This document shows, one piece after another, positions 1 to 11,110 of a stretch of DNA of 64,000 nucleotides. Under the pieces are notes generated by a model that saw nothing but the letters and a program-made list of their open reading frames with translations, was not told the origin of the DNA and did not search any database. Where the stretch lies: positions 62,001 to 126,000 of the forward strand of contig LATX02000112.1 in assembly GCA_001466705.2 (NCBI GenBank), written 5' to 3'. Made by a program: the position numbers and the translations under genes. The DNA comes from Moniliophthora roreri (lineage: Eukaryota > Basidiomycota > Agaricomycetes > Agaricales > Marasmiaceae). Every line of letters starts with the position of its first letter. Positions within the stretch are counted from its first letter, which is position 1.

Positions 1-620
1 CAGCATCTTGAATTCCAGGTGTATCTTTGCATGAGCTGGATAACCAAGGAAAGAAAGACGTCGGTCTTGGGAATGGAATGTAGTAATCGGGATACTCACA
101 CTCTTACACTGATCAATCAACGCGCTTCGGGGTCATCTTGAATGTGGATATCATCTTTCTGAGACCAGGATATGGATGAGTGCCTGAAAAAGCAAAGTTG
201 AACCAGGGGCAGATTTTGTGGCGACTTGTGGCGACGATTCGGGTGCAAGAAAGATGATGGTGGAAAATGAAACATGAGTGTTGAGTCATCAACGGCTGCG
301 ACGTCGATGGGTGAACGTTAGGGTTGTTCTCCGGGGTTCGGCGCTATTCCGACGGGTCCAGCTAGACGAGTCTTGCGAAAGCTTGTTAGTCAGTTCCCCT
401 GCCTCCTCTGCTCGAGCTGAACGACATTAAAAACGAGGCACGCTCTTCTCCAAGCACCATTCCCGCTCCCATTCCGTGGTCTGTGTCCAAGATATTACAG
501 GAAAACCGCTTGCCCACAGACACGACCTTCTGGACCTTCAAAAGCGAGGTGGGGCCCTAGGCGTAAAGAAAGGTGCAAAAAACGCGACCAAAGCTGCTTC
601 CCTCACCATCTTCCGGTAAG
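1..620. repeat. Partial copy of duplicated module X
   Basis: This stretch matches 7290-7790 in the same orientation with scattered substitutions and small indels. Shared landmarks include the words around the 'aaagaaagacgtc' motif and the 'gaaaatgaaacatgagtg' motif. It is cut by the window edge. Its sequence also resembles part of 1000-1300, so three related copies exist within 8 kb. The minus strand reads as short open pieces that look like remains of a coding gene, but no family is recognisable and no full frame survives. Confidence 0.7.
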
Positions 621-659
621 GTGGTTTGAGCGTTATCCAGTCCCCATCTTCGCGAGGAC

Positions 660-1300
660 TGGAGGCGCTGTGGTTCTAACTGCGGGGGTCCTGCTTTGAG
701 TATGTAAAATCGATGATAAAGGGTGAGTGCGTCACAGCCGGGATAGGTGGTACCAGTTCGACCCTTCGATCCCGGGAATAAGCGGGCATGTAGTGAATCA
801 AAACGTGGTTATGGTTTCCGCACAGAGGTGACTTGGAGAGGCGGGAAGTACGGTGCACAATAATATCTTTTCGATCGTTGAGCGTCAGGGAAGGATCTGG
901 GGTCAACGTAGCGATGAGCTTCGAGGCGGATGTGCATTGAAGGGGATTGAGAGACATATAACATACCTCTACCGAGGCTCCATTCTCTTTATTTTCTCCC
1001 TGCTTCATCGTCATAATCCGATTGCTTTTCGGTGCCTTGAATTCCGGGTGAGCCTTCTAGAGAGAAAGAGAAGCATCGTCAGCTTGGGACTGAAATGTAG
1101 AAACGGAATACTTGCGTGGTTCCAATGATCAACCAACGCGCTCCGACATCTGGTTGAGTGTGATAGTTGCCTTTTCTGAGATTGGAGACAAGACCAGGGC
1201 AAGATGAGCGCATGAAAAGCGATGTTGAGTCAGAGGTAGATTTTGTGGTGACGGTTCGGGTGAAAGACAGATGCCGGAGGCCATCAAAAACAATTGGGAC
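660..1300. repeat. Second diverged copy of module X
   Basis: Aligns by eye with about 6930-7540, sharing the order of blocks around 'gagaggtgac', 'gatcgttgagcgt' and 'ctgcttcatcgtcat'. Divergence is greater than between the peptidase copies. Open pieces on both strands are short and mutually inconsistent, so I treat it as a decayed duplicated module rather than a gene. Confidence 0.6.
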
Positions 1301-2091
1301 GTTGTAAGGTGAATCGTTCTCTGAGATTTGCGATAAGAAGTTGTACCTGTACTGATCCCGTGTCGACGTGTATCTACTATCAACTGACTTCGACGTAACG
1401 TTATATACTCCTGCTCAATCGATTAGAGGCCCACAGCTATCATAACATTGAGAATGGGATGCAGCATGCCTCCTTTTATGCTATCGTGGCTATTACAATG
1501 TAGAATATTAGCTGCAGCCACCTTTAGATTTCGACGACTGATTTTTTTCTCAACTGACATGTAACGGACGGCTTTGGCCCTGAGATCAACATACAGTTGA
1601 GCTCTGTGGAAGGACCATCATTGGTGGTAGGCTCTAGGTAATCTATGGACTATGGGGGTAACCGAGTGAAAGTACATCCACGTTTTCCGGTTAGCGACCA
1701 CTGTATTCAAACGGACCTCGAACCCGGCGTGCTTGCTCACCACCATTCACACTGACACGACGATGACGCTCGCTATCCTAGTACCCCGAGTATTTGGCAT
1801 CACTGAGCAAACGCATCCGGCGCTGGTTCAATCTGAGGCGGAGCGAGTAACGTGGTTTGGTTCAGAAGATTTCATCTACCTACTTCATTGGCCGACCAGA
1901 TGCCCTCAATTCTCAAAGAAAAAACACCTCAATACCCTGCGCGCTGTCCGATTCCAACGCTTGATGATGACAGATTATTTTTCATAGTGGGTCAGTTCAT
2001 CACTTAGCATTCTTACACTTGAAGTGTTTTTAGACTCTGCTCAACAATGCCTCGCACATTCATGTTCATTTCTACACTCTCCGAAAGACAT
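1301..2091. other. No supported gene
   Basis: Only short unrelated open frames are visible, for example an 84-codon frame at 1733-1987 with no recognisable motif. There is no clear repeat structure. Confidence 0.5.
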
Positions 2092-3452
2092 CCTGCAGGC
2101 TCTCATAACCGCTCCTGAAAACACGGCTGTCGTAACTCAGATTCCATTCCAGAGCCTGGTCAGGGGGGAAATTCGGTCTGTCCCGCCCCTTGCGCATGAA
2201 CCACTATTGACATTTTTTTGCACCAAAGTTCGTTCCATCGCCCTCTTGAACCCTGTCGATGCTCTATATGTTACACATCCTGCCGATAAACCAAGTCGTG
2301 TCATTGGGAATGACATTGCTGGAGCCGTAGACAAGTTGGGCGATGGAGTTTCGCGACGATCAGTTGGGGATCGCGTTGCTAGTTTCGTTCAAGGAGGTGA
2401 GCAGAGTTTAATATCACTATCTTGTAATATTGATTCAGATCTTGTCTCTAGCCATGACAGGAACCAACAGACCGGGTGACTTTTCAGAATATGTGATACT
2501 AGTTAAAGAACACCTTGCAACATCGATCCCGAGCCAAGTATCTTTTGATGAAGCTGCCACTGTACCATTGTGTGCTTGACGGTTGCGCAGGTAAACATCG
2601 ATTCTATCTCCATTTCTTGCTGCTCCCCGCTTAAATTTACCTTTAGGCGCTGTTCATCCGTTTTGGGATCAACACCCCGTTCTCCAACCCGTTCAAATTT
2701 CCTGAACCCGCCGCTGAACGCCCAAGTATACTAATTTACTCAGCCGCCACCTCTATTGGTTTTCATACGATTGTGCTCGCTCGAGTACTTAAACGCCCGC
2801 TGGCGAACCTTATCGTGTATTCGCAACTGCGAGTCTGAAACACACAGCAAGACTCTTATCCCTCGGTGTAGAAGCTGTATATGACTATCGCTCGCCTGGT
2901 TGGCCTAAACGAGTGCTCGCGGCTTCAGGGAGCATCTCATGCGCCGTCGACTGTATCTCAGAAGATGAAGCAACAGCTCAAATCTTGTAGACATTCCGAG
3001 AAGGTGGTGGCAAGATCACTCGTCCGTTTACGGGCGCGGAACAAGGAAGGCTTGAGGCCGGATGCGACACCACTGTGCAGAGCGGTTTAGCAAGGTCTTG
3101 GGAGGGAGATTCTTTAAAATGGTACGCGGCGATTTCTATGGAGCGTACAGTTGATCGAACTAATTTGCTCGCCCAAGTGGTACTATTCCAGTCTCGCCGT
3201 CTTTGGAGGAGCTGTCCGGATCCATTTTACGAATGGGTGTCCAAGAGTTCGTCACATTGGCCGATTTCACCTAATCCGGTATGCTTGATGCCTGGGGGCC
3301 TGTCTAAGGTTGCTGAAGACGGCTTCGAGCTATCGGACTCTGCCAGTGGGAGGGTTGCAGATAGGACGTCGGAAGAGGGAGGACAAGAGTGGATGAGACC
3401 GATATCAGTTGAAACGCTGGTTTATCGAATTCATTCTGAACCTAGTACATGA
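2092..3452 (+). pseudogene. Zinc-type alcohol dehydrogenase / enoyl reductase (MDR) pseudogene
   Basis: The translation carries MDR-superfamily signatures in order: ALITAPEN near the start, NPVDALYV, GNDIAG (GxDxAG), VGDRV, then after an intron RPGDFSEY and the DEAATVPLCAL helix, then SAATSIG in the nucleotide-binding fold, and a C-terminal ETLVYRI-like end. Two plausible introns remain, one just after 2396 and one at 2591-2646. It is broken: the start codon is not evident, one base is missing at about 2576 in the tgtgct/tgacg segment, the frame shifts again near 2818 after IVYS, and several in-frame stops follow in 3140-3340. The family comprises NAD(P)H-dependent reductases, often of secondary metabolism. 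It converges on the peptidase gene at 3548-5718. Confidence 0.85.
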
Positions 3453-3547
3453 TAGCATTTCAAATTTCGATACCGATACTATTATACATTGCCTTTTATT
3501 CACGAGATTTATTCCTGTTGTGCATTCATTTCGAATGCATCAAACTC

Positions 3548-5718
3548 TTACTTCTTCAGCTCGAGGATACGCGTGTAAAATACCAATTCCTGTTTCAGCG
3601 CATCTTTCTGATGTTCCTTCTGTCCTTCGCCTTCATACAACTTTAGCTCTACGTCTCCTCCGCGTGCCTCGATACCGTCGTGAATAGCTTGCGATTGTTC
3701 TGGCGGAACTACCCGATCTTGATCGCCTTGAAGAAGCTGGCACAAAGGTGATTAAAGGGTGCATAATAACACAATACAAGACAGAAAACGAACCAGCAAG
3801 GGTCGATTGAAATCGTCGATATGGTTAATGGCGCTCCTATCTTTATAATTATCTGGAACTTCTTCAGGCGTGCCTCCGACGAGTTTGAACGCATATTGCG
3901 ACTCGAATTTATGTGTGTCCTCCGTCAGCTTCAGCAAATCACTGATGCCATACAGAGAAGTACCACCGGCAAACGTTGTGGGGTCACTAGAGTGACAGAG
4001 AGAAAGGAGGGTAGTAAAGCCTCCGGCTGAGCCACCTCGGATGACGACGCGTTTAGGATCGATTCTACCATCCGCAGACATTTGGTTGACAGCAGAAACG
4101 CAGTCTTCCACGTCCACAATACCCCATTGGCCATTTAACCTGTCGCGGTACTCGCTTCCATAACCGGAAGACCCTCCATAGTTGATGTCCAACCTAAACA
4201 TCAACCAGTGTTCAACGACGAGAATGCCAAGTCAAAATGAAGGAACAAACCAAGCGAATCCCCTCGAAGTGTAATATTGAATCGTCCAGCTGAGACCTTG
4301 ATACGCCATACCCGTTGGTCCACCATGTACGCTGACTATGCATGGCGGTTTCTCGTCCTCCGGACCCTGGAAATCCGGGTTATGCGGAGGGTAATACACC
4401 ACATACAAAGGTTGGTCGTTTGGGGGAACCTTGAGTGTGATGCCTTGAGGAACGGACACGAGAGACGAATCGAATATATCAGAGTTGGGGTTTGGCTTCA
4501 AGACATCATATTTTCCGTCGTCCAGGGTGTAAAGGACTACGGAGTCTCCTTTATCAGGTGTCGAACCAATGAAAGCAATACTGTTGTCCCCGACGGCACG
4601 CACGCTGTCGATGAGGACATACGGACCCGACAGCTCACTCCTGTTCCCGGAAACCATATCAATCAAGCCAAGAACGATTCTACCGTCTCTCCAGCTGGTG
4701 AATATGCCACGTTCCCCTCCCTCGATCATGGCGAAAGGGAACATGCTCAACGACCACATACAGTTGCTGAAATCTTCTGGGATCGGATAAGGTGAAATTG
4801 GCAACACTTTCCCGTCGGATACGGTGTACTGCCAGGGATTAGAGAAGCCAGAAATATCCGTGACAAAGATCAAGGTTTCGCTTGACGCCCAGAGGGGGTA
4901 TCCAGCACTGTAAGTCCCCTTATCGCCTGCGACTTTGACGTTCGACTTCAACGTCAAGCTGCCGCTATCCACTTGAACTTGGGCGACATGAAGTTCACTG
5001 CCGTCCCACGGCATATCGGGGTGACTCCATTCTTGCCATGCAAGATAGTTACCGTCGGTTGAAAAGACTGGGTGTGCGTAGAAATCTTTTCCGCTGACAA
5101 GTTTGGGTGAAACGGTCTTGGCGTTCGTGTCGATAAGACATAGAGTATTCACGACTGTCGAAGGTGTATCGTCTGTGTGATCTTCAAGAATCGCGACAAT
5201 GAGATTGGTGTACTTGGGATGGATGGCCAAATTGGCATAGCGGTAGGGGAGGTTGTCTGTGATGCTTCGATAAACAGCCAACTCTTAGCCCGCATGAGAC
5301 GTGCTCACCTGGAGTAACAGCTTCAGGCGCCGCTCCGTCATCCTTAACGGAGACACGATAGACTCTTCCGTCCTTGATGTTTGAAAAATAGGCAATTCCG
5401 TCGTATACGGTAGCAGCGCCACCTCCATACTCATGAACCGAATCTGAGGCATTCCATTCTGGCCCGATGATATCACGTTGAGCACGGGTATCGACGAGAG
5501 CAGTTCGACCGCCTTCCGATGGACGACTTTCGAGATGATAGATGTTCGAGGTGATCGGGTCGACGAGAATGTCGACTAGTGATGTCGACTGTTAGGTGGA
5601 AAGACGGGTTAGCGACGAGGATAACAAAACTGAGGAAAGGTATTCTGACGTTTCCCGTAATTGCATCGGCTGTGATTGGGGTGTCCCAGGTCCCGTAAGG
5701 TGCTGTCTGAGGAGACAT
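3548..5718 (-). CDS. S9 prolyl-oligopeptidase-family peptidase, copy A (catalytic His segment lost)
   Basis: Five exons on the minus strand: 5718-5650, 5588-5309, 5256-4251, 4193-3794 and 3736-3548. They join in frame to 647 codons plus stop. The N-terminal two thirds is the beta-propeller; the C-terminal third is the alpha/beta-hydrolase domain with the VSVHGGPTG oxyanion motif, DINYGGSSGYG, the nucleophile elbow RGGSAGG and the acid motif DQDRVVP. In copy B the final motif is GEGHGFK; here it reads GEGQKEH because 12 bp (codons H-G-F-K) are absent, so the predicted catalytic histidine is missing. Members hydrolyse peptides or acyl-peptides. The gene is otherwise fully open, so it is either a dead enzyme still expressed as protein or a very recent loss. 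The start is the MSPQTAPYG ATG shared with copy B. Confidence 0.9.
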
Positions 5719-5771
5719 TATCGATTTGAATTTAGGTCAATGTGGATTTAGGTCGAGGTGGTTGTCCTCCA

Positions 5772-5782
5772 CATATATATAA
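5772..5782 (-). promoter_or_regulatory. TATA-like element of peptidase copy A
   Basis: An alternating AT run (TATATATAT on the minus strand) lies about 55 bp upstream of the copy A start codon. It is conserved in copy B upstream of the same start, which supports a core promoter role. Confidence 0.45.
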
Positions 5783-6060
5783 TGGCTCGGATTAACAGCA
5801 AGGTAATTGGTCTTCTCATCTCGTTCCCAAGACTTGGAGTGCCACCGCGGCCGCCACCTACCTTATGAAGTAGAAGGATCTGTGAAGTAAGAATATGAGA
5901 ATTGGTACAACGTAATTTTGACACAAGTGGATTCGAGAAGTCAAGGACTTGCGTATTAGGGAGGTTAATGAGGAGAGTTCGGTTCTCAAGGTCGACCTTT
6001 CCCTTTAGAGAAAATGTAATAATGGCACTGAAACTCACCTGATCCTACCGAATCGTGCCC

Positions 6061-6759
6061 TATTCGGAAGCCAGTTTAGGGTCCCACCTGGGCCCTATAT
6101 GCAGCCTACGGTGTCTCAATTTAAAGACGGGCTCACCTGGATATGAGTGAAGTTTTACAGGCACCGGAAAGTTTATGACGTGTTTTCCCGTCAAGGAGAT
6201 CAGGTGTTTACTACCGTTGCCGAGAAGTTCAAAAATAAAATTTTCTCACACGACTTTCAAATTTTGCGCCGTGTCCCCTACTCAAAAGCTAATTTATACC
6301 TCTCTTCTGGCTTCAAAACGCAGTCTCTCGAGTATTGCAGCCTTTGATCAGAGACTCCAGGAGGATCTGGGGCTCTTGTTCGAGAAAAACACGAATTTCA
6401 CAGACTTTAGTGTCTGTGCACTATAAGACACATATTTCCTTCTACTAAGAAAATACGCGGGTTCTATGAGGGTATCGAATGGTAAAGAAGTGGAACGTAG
6501 GGATGCATTGGGGGTTGAATGATATTCGTCCGGCCAGCACTATGAATTGAATCATGTTTCTAGATGGTTATAAGGCCCGATTTAGACATCGTCGCGGCCG
6601 CATAGCGTGTTCATGAGTTGTAATGATAGATTGATTGAGGGAAAGGTCGATTCAGTTGACTTGACGATTCTGATTGGATAGATTTCTGTGATCAAAGAAT
6701 TGGAAGAAAGTTCTCTGGATTCCGAGAAAGTGCGAGAAGCTCTTGAGCCCTTGAAAAAA
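6061..6759. other. No supported gene; junction between duplicated units
   Basis: No long frame or recognisable motif. This is the spacer between the peptidase A upstream region and the next copy of module X. It contains small unrelated open frames only. Confidence 0.5.
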
Positions 6760-7790
6760 TTACCTGCACGTAGTTAAGTTAGAGAAAAGAGGAAGTAAGG
6801 CACCGCACCTTAGTGGCTTAATGGGAGGGCATTGAGGGGGCAACTCTTTCGGCGTCTCCCTGCAGGGTTGACCAATCCTACTTTCGGGTATCCTCAGTGA
6901 TCGCTTGGGGGTGCGAAACCACGATTCCGCGAAAGGAGAAGACGGATGGAGAGACAGGTCACAGAGGAGAGGCGGTACTAGTTTGACCTTGTGCTTCCGG
7001 AAACGAAACAAGGAGAATGTGGTGAATGTGGAAGAGGACTAAAGACGTGGTTGCGATTTCAGCGAAGAGGTGACTCGGAGAGGTAATTGGGATCCGGGAT
7101 AAGTGGTGCACGTAGGGTCGTTGAGCGTGATAGAAAGATCTGCGGGCATCACAGTGACGAGATTCGAGCCTGATCTACGTCGAAGGGAAACGAAAGCTGG
7201 GGAAGAATAGCATGTAACACACCTGTCAATGCCCATTTTCTTCTCATTATCCTCTCGCTCTGCTTCATCGTCATGACCATAGCTCAAAAACTCTTCAGCT
7301 TCCAAGTGTATCTTTCCATGAGCTGAATAGCTAAGGAAAGAAAGACGTCATCGGTTCTGGGGAACGGAATGCAGGATCGGGACACCTACACTCTTACGCG
7401 CTTCGGGGTCATTCTGAATGTAGATGACATCTTTCTGAGACCAGGATATGAACGAGTGCCCGAAAAAGCAATGTTGAACCAGAGGCAGACTTTGTGGTGA
7501 CGGTTCGGGTGCAAGAGAGGTGATGGCGGAAAATGAAACATGAGTGTTGAGTCATCAACGGCTACGACGTCGATGGGTGAACGTTGGCCAGGCTGTTCTC
7601 CGGGAGTTGGCGCTATTCCAGCTAGACGAGTCTAGCGAAAACTTGTTAGCCAATTCCCCTGCCTCCTTTGCTCGGGCTGAGCAACACCAGAAACGAGGCA
7701 TGTTCTTCTCCAAGCATCATTCCCGCTCCCGTTCCGTGGCCTATGTCCAAGATATCACAGGAAAACCCCTTGCCCTTCGCGGTTTAGGGC
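6760..7790. repeat. Third and longest copy of module X
   Basis: The left part matches 690-1300 and the right part matches 1-620, so this copy shows how the two left-hand fragments were once joined. The minus strand has an 88-codon frame at 7039-7305 and shorter pieces, but no known domain. It could be a decayed gene whose product I do not recognise. Confidence 0.65.
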
Positions 7791-7974
7791 TTAAAATGGC
7801 AAGTATACATCTTAGTGTTATCAAAGGTTCAGACCATTGCCGCTTGGACCGCTATCAAGCGATGCAAAGCTGAAACCATTAGGTCCTCGGAGACTCACTT
7901 CTTCACCAGATCGCCAGCCACATCAATATTTGCATCTACAAATGCTACTGTTACCCCGAAAGAGGCTACCCAAT

Positions 7975-8440
7975 TTGTGAGAAGGTGGTGGCATGATTGC
8001 TGTCATTCGTTTGCGGGCGTGGAACAAGGAAGGCGTGAGACCGGATGTGACACTACTGTACGGAGTGGTTTGGCAAGGCTTTGGGAGGAAGATTCTTTTT
8101 AATGGTACGCGGCGATTTTCTACGGAGCGCACAGTTGAATGAACTAATTTGCTCGCCCAGGTGGTACTATTCCAGCCTCGCCATCTTGGAGGAGGTTCTC
8201 GGTTCCATTTTACGAATGGATGTCCAAGGCTTTGTCGCATTGGCCGATTTCACCCAATCCAGTACGCTTGATGCCTGAAAGCTTGTCTAAGGTTGCTGAA
8301 GATGGCTTCACGCTGTTGGACTCTGCCAGTGGAAGGGTTGCAGATAAGAAGTCGTAAGAGGGAGGACAAGAGCGGATGAGACCGATGCCAGCTGAAACGC
8401 TAATTTATCGAATTCATTCTGAACGTAGTACATGATAACA
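7975..8440 (+). pseudogene. 3' remnant of a second MDR reductase gene
   Basis: Matches 2995-3460 of the left pseudogene, including the blocks translating as GLARLWEE and, further on, the C-terminal segment before the peptidase gene. Frames are interrupted by stops and shifts at several places, and the catalytic and nucleotide-binding parts are absent. It converges on peptidase copy B exactly as the left pseudogene converges on copy A. Confidence 0.75.
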
Positions 8441-8574
8441 TTTCAAAGTTTGATACAGACACTGATATACATTGCTTGCCATTCATGAGATTTATCCCTG
8501 CTGTACATTTGCTTCAAATCCATCAGACTCGAGGGGTTGGCTGCGGCTGCGGCTGCGCAGGCACAGATCTTTTA

Positions 8575-10770
8575 CTAAGGTCTCTTCTCCAGCTTGAGGA
8601 TACGCGTATAAAATGCCAACTCCCGCTCCAACGCATCCTTCTGATGATCCTTCTGTTTGAATCCGTGTCCTTCGCCTGGATACAACTTTAACTCTACGTC
8701 TCCTCCGCGTTTCTTGATACCCTCGTAAATAGCTTCCGATTGTTCCGACGGAACTACCTGGTCATCAGCGCCTTGGAGAAGCTGGCACAAAAATGATTAA
8801 AGGGTGTATAATAACATGATACAAGACAAAACGAACTAGAAGGGGTCGATTGAAATCGTCGATATGGTTAATGGCGCTCCTATCTTTATAGTTCTCTGGA
8901 ACTTGTTCAGGCGTGCCTCCGACGAGTTTGAACGCATATTGCGACTCAAATTTATGTGTGTCCTCCGTCAGTTTCAGCAAATTACTGATGCCATACAGAG
9001 AAGTACCACCGGCATAGGTTTTGGGGTCACTAGAGTAACAGAGAGAAAGGAGGGTAGTAAAGCCTCCGGCTGAGCCACCTCGGATGACGACGCGTCCAGG
9101 ATCGATGATACCGCCTCGTTCACCGCCCTGAGACATGGCTTTGACAGCAGAAATGCAGTCTTCCACGTCCACGATACCCCATTGGCCATTCAACCTGTCG
9201 CGGTACCTGCTTCCATAACCGGAAGACCCCCCATAGTTGACGTCCAACCTAAATATCATCAGTGTTCAGCGAAGAGAATGCCAAGTCAAAAAAAGAGGAA
9301 CAAACCAGGCGAATCCCCTCGAGGTGTAATATTGAATCGACCAGCTGAGACCTTGATACGCCATACCCGTTGGTCCACCATGTACGCTGACTATGCATGG
9401 CGGTTTCTCGCCTATCAGACCCTGGAAGCCCGGGTTATGCGGAGGGTAATACACCACATAAAAAGGTCCGGGGAGTGTGATGCCTTGAGCAACAGACACG
9501 ATAGACCGATCGAATTTTTCAGAATTGGGGTTTGGCTTCAAGACATCATATTTTTGGTCCGTGGTGGTGTAAAGAACTACGGAGTCTCCTTCATAGGGTG
9601 ATGTACCAATGAAAGCAACACCGTCATTCCCGACGGCACGCACACTGTCGACGTGGACATACGAACCCGGCACGTCACTCCCGCTCCCGGAATTGATATC
9701 GATCAAGCTGAAAACACTTTTACCGTCTTTCCAGCTGCTGAATATGCCCTGTTTCCCTCCCGCAATCACGGCGAAAGGGAACATGCTCAACGACCACATA
9801 GTGTCGCTGAAATCTTCTTCGATCGGTTCCGGTAAAATTGGCGACGCTTCTCCGTTGGATACGGTGTATTTCCAGGGATTAGAGAAGCCAGAAATATCCG
9901 AGATAAAGATCAAGGTTTCGCTCGACGCCCAGAGGGGGTATCCAGCACTGTAAGTCTCCTTCTCGCCCGCGACTTTGACGTTCGACTTCAACGTCAAGCT
10001 GCCGCCATCCACTTGAACTTTGGCGACGTGAAGTTCACTGCCATCCCACGGCATATCGGGGAAACTCCATTCTTGCCATGCAAAATAGTTACCGTCGGTT
10101 GAAAAGACTGGGTGGGCGTAAAAGTCGTTTCCACTGATGAATTTGGGTGAAACGGTCTTGGTGTTCGTGTCGATAAGACATAGAGTATTCACGACTGTCG
10201 AAGGTTTATCGTTTGTGTGGTCTTCAAGAATCGCAACGATGAGATTGTTGTACTTGGGATGGATGGCAAGATTGGCATAGCGGTAGGGGAGGCCCTCTAT
10301 GGTGCTTCGATAAACGACCAATTTCAAGCTGGTATAAGACGTGCTCACCTGGAGTAACGGCTTCAGGCGCCTTTCCGTCATTCTCGACGGAGACACGATA
10401 AATCGCCCCGTTCCTGCTTTCGCCCTTGATGTTTGAAAAATAGGCAAATCCATTGTATACGGTAGCAGCACCACCTCCATATTCATGAACCCCATCCGCG
10501 GCATTCCATTCTCGCCCGAAGATATCGCGTTTAGCACGGGTGTCGACCAGAACAGTTCGACCATCTTCCGATGGACGAAGTTCGAGATGGTAGATGATCG
10601 AGGTGATCGGGTCGACGAGAATGTCGACTAGCGATGTCGACTGTTGGGTGGAAAGACAGGTTAGTGGCGAGGATAATAAGACTGAGGAGAGAGATTCTGA
10701 CGTTTCCTGTAATTGCATCGGCTGTGATTGGGGTGTCCCAAGTTCCGTAAGGTGCTATCTGAGGAGACAT
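8575..10770 (-). CDS. S9 prolyl-oligopeptidase-family peptidase, copy B (catalytic residues intact)
   Basis: Five exons on the minus strand: 10770-10702, 10640-10349, 10296-9306, 9248-8837 and 8781-8575, joining to 656 codons plus stop. Introns are 61, 52, 57 and 55 nt and sit at the same places as in copy A. The first intron has a GTCAGA donor in both copies. The beta-propeller is followed by an alpha/beta-hydrolase domain with HGGPTG, NYGGSSGYG, the nucleophile RGGSAGG, the acid in DDQVVP and the histidine in GEGHGF, a complete S9 triad. No signal peptide is apparent, so a cytosolic role is likely. Related fungal proteins are annotated as dipeptidyl-aminopeptidase or acylaminoacyl-peptidase-like; the substrate cannot be read from sequence. 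This is the active paralog of the pair. Confidence 0.93.
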
Positions 10771-10779
10771 TATCGATGT

Positions 10780-10805
10780 GGTTGTCCTCCACGGTTGTCC
10801 TCCAC
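10780..10805 (-). repeat. 13-bp tandem duplication in peptidase B upstream region
   Basis: The word GGTTGTCCTCCAC occurs twice head to tail at 10780-10792 and 10793-10805. Copy A has it only once at the equivalent place. It lies between the TATA-like run and the start codon, so it lengthens the leader of copy B. Confidence 0.85.
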
Positions 10806-10816
10806 ATATATATAAC
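10806..10816 (-). promoter_or_regulatory. TATA-like element of peptidase copy B
   Basis: An alternating AT run about 36-46 bp upstream of the copy B start, homologous to the element upstream of copy A. Confidence 0.45.
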
Positions 10817-11110
10817 GGCTCGGATTGACAGGATGACTTCAGACACGCCTAGGCAAGGTAATTGGTCTTCTCATCTCATTCCCAAGATTTGGAAGTGCCC
10901 CACGAGGCCGCCACCTACCTTGTGAAGTGGAGGGATCTGTGAAGTATATAAGAAGGTACAAAGTAAAGTTGACAGAGATGCATTCGAGAAGTCAAGGGCT
11001 TGCCTATTAGGGAGATTAGGGAGGAGAGTTTGGTTCCCAAGGTTGTCCTTGCTCCGAATTGACGTCTTAAAGAATTTAATAATGACACCGAAATTGACAA
11101 ACTGACCCCA

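Larger units (their letters stand above)
2980..6060. repeat. Left unit of tandem segmental duplication
   Basis: Corresponds colinearly to about 7970-11110 in direct orientation. It contains the 3' part of the reductase pseudogene, a whole S9 peptidase gene and about 340 bp of its upstream region. Coding exons are highly similar and all five exons and four intron positions coincide, while intergenic parts are more diverged. The reductase 5' half and module X belong to the same arrangement but are differently preserved in the two units. Confidence 0.85.
7970..11110. repeat. Right unit of tandem segmental duplication
   Basis: Direct-orientation counterpart of about 2980-6060. The reductase part is shorter than in the left unit: its 5' half is missing and module X abuts the remnant. 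The peptidase part and its upstream region are complete. A GC-rich insertion with GCGGCT repeats sits at about 8538-8565, just past the peptidase stop. Confidence 0.85.

Noticed and set aside
8864..9953. Plus-strand open frames of 70-140 codons across peptidase copy B (and the equivalent in copy A)
   Set aside because: They are antisense shadows of well-supported peptidase exons, and both copies show them only because the genes are duplicated.
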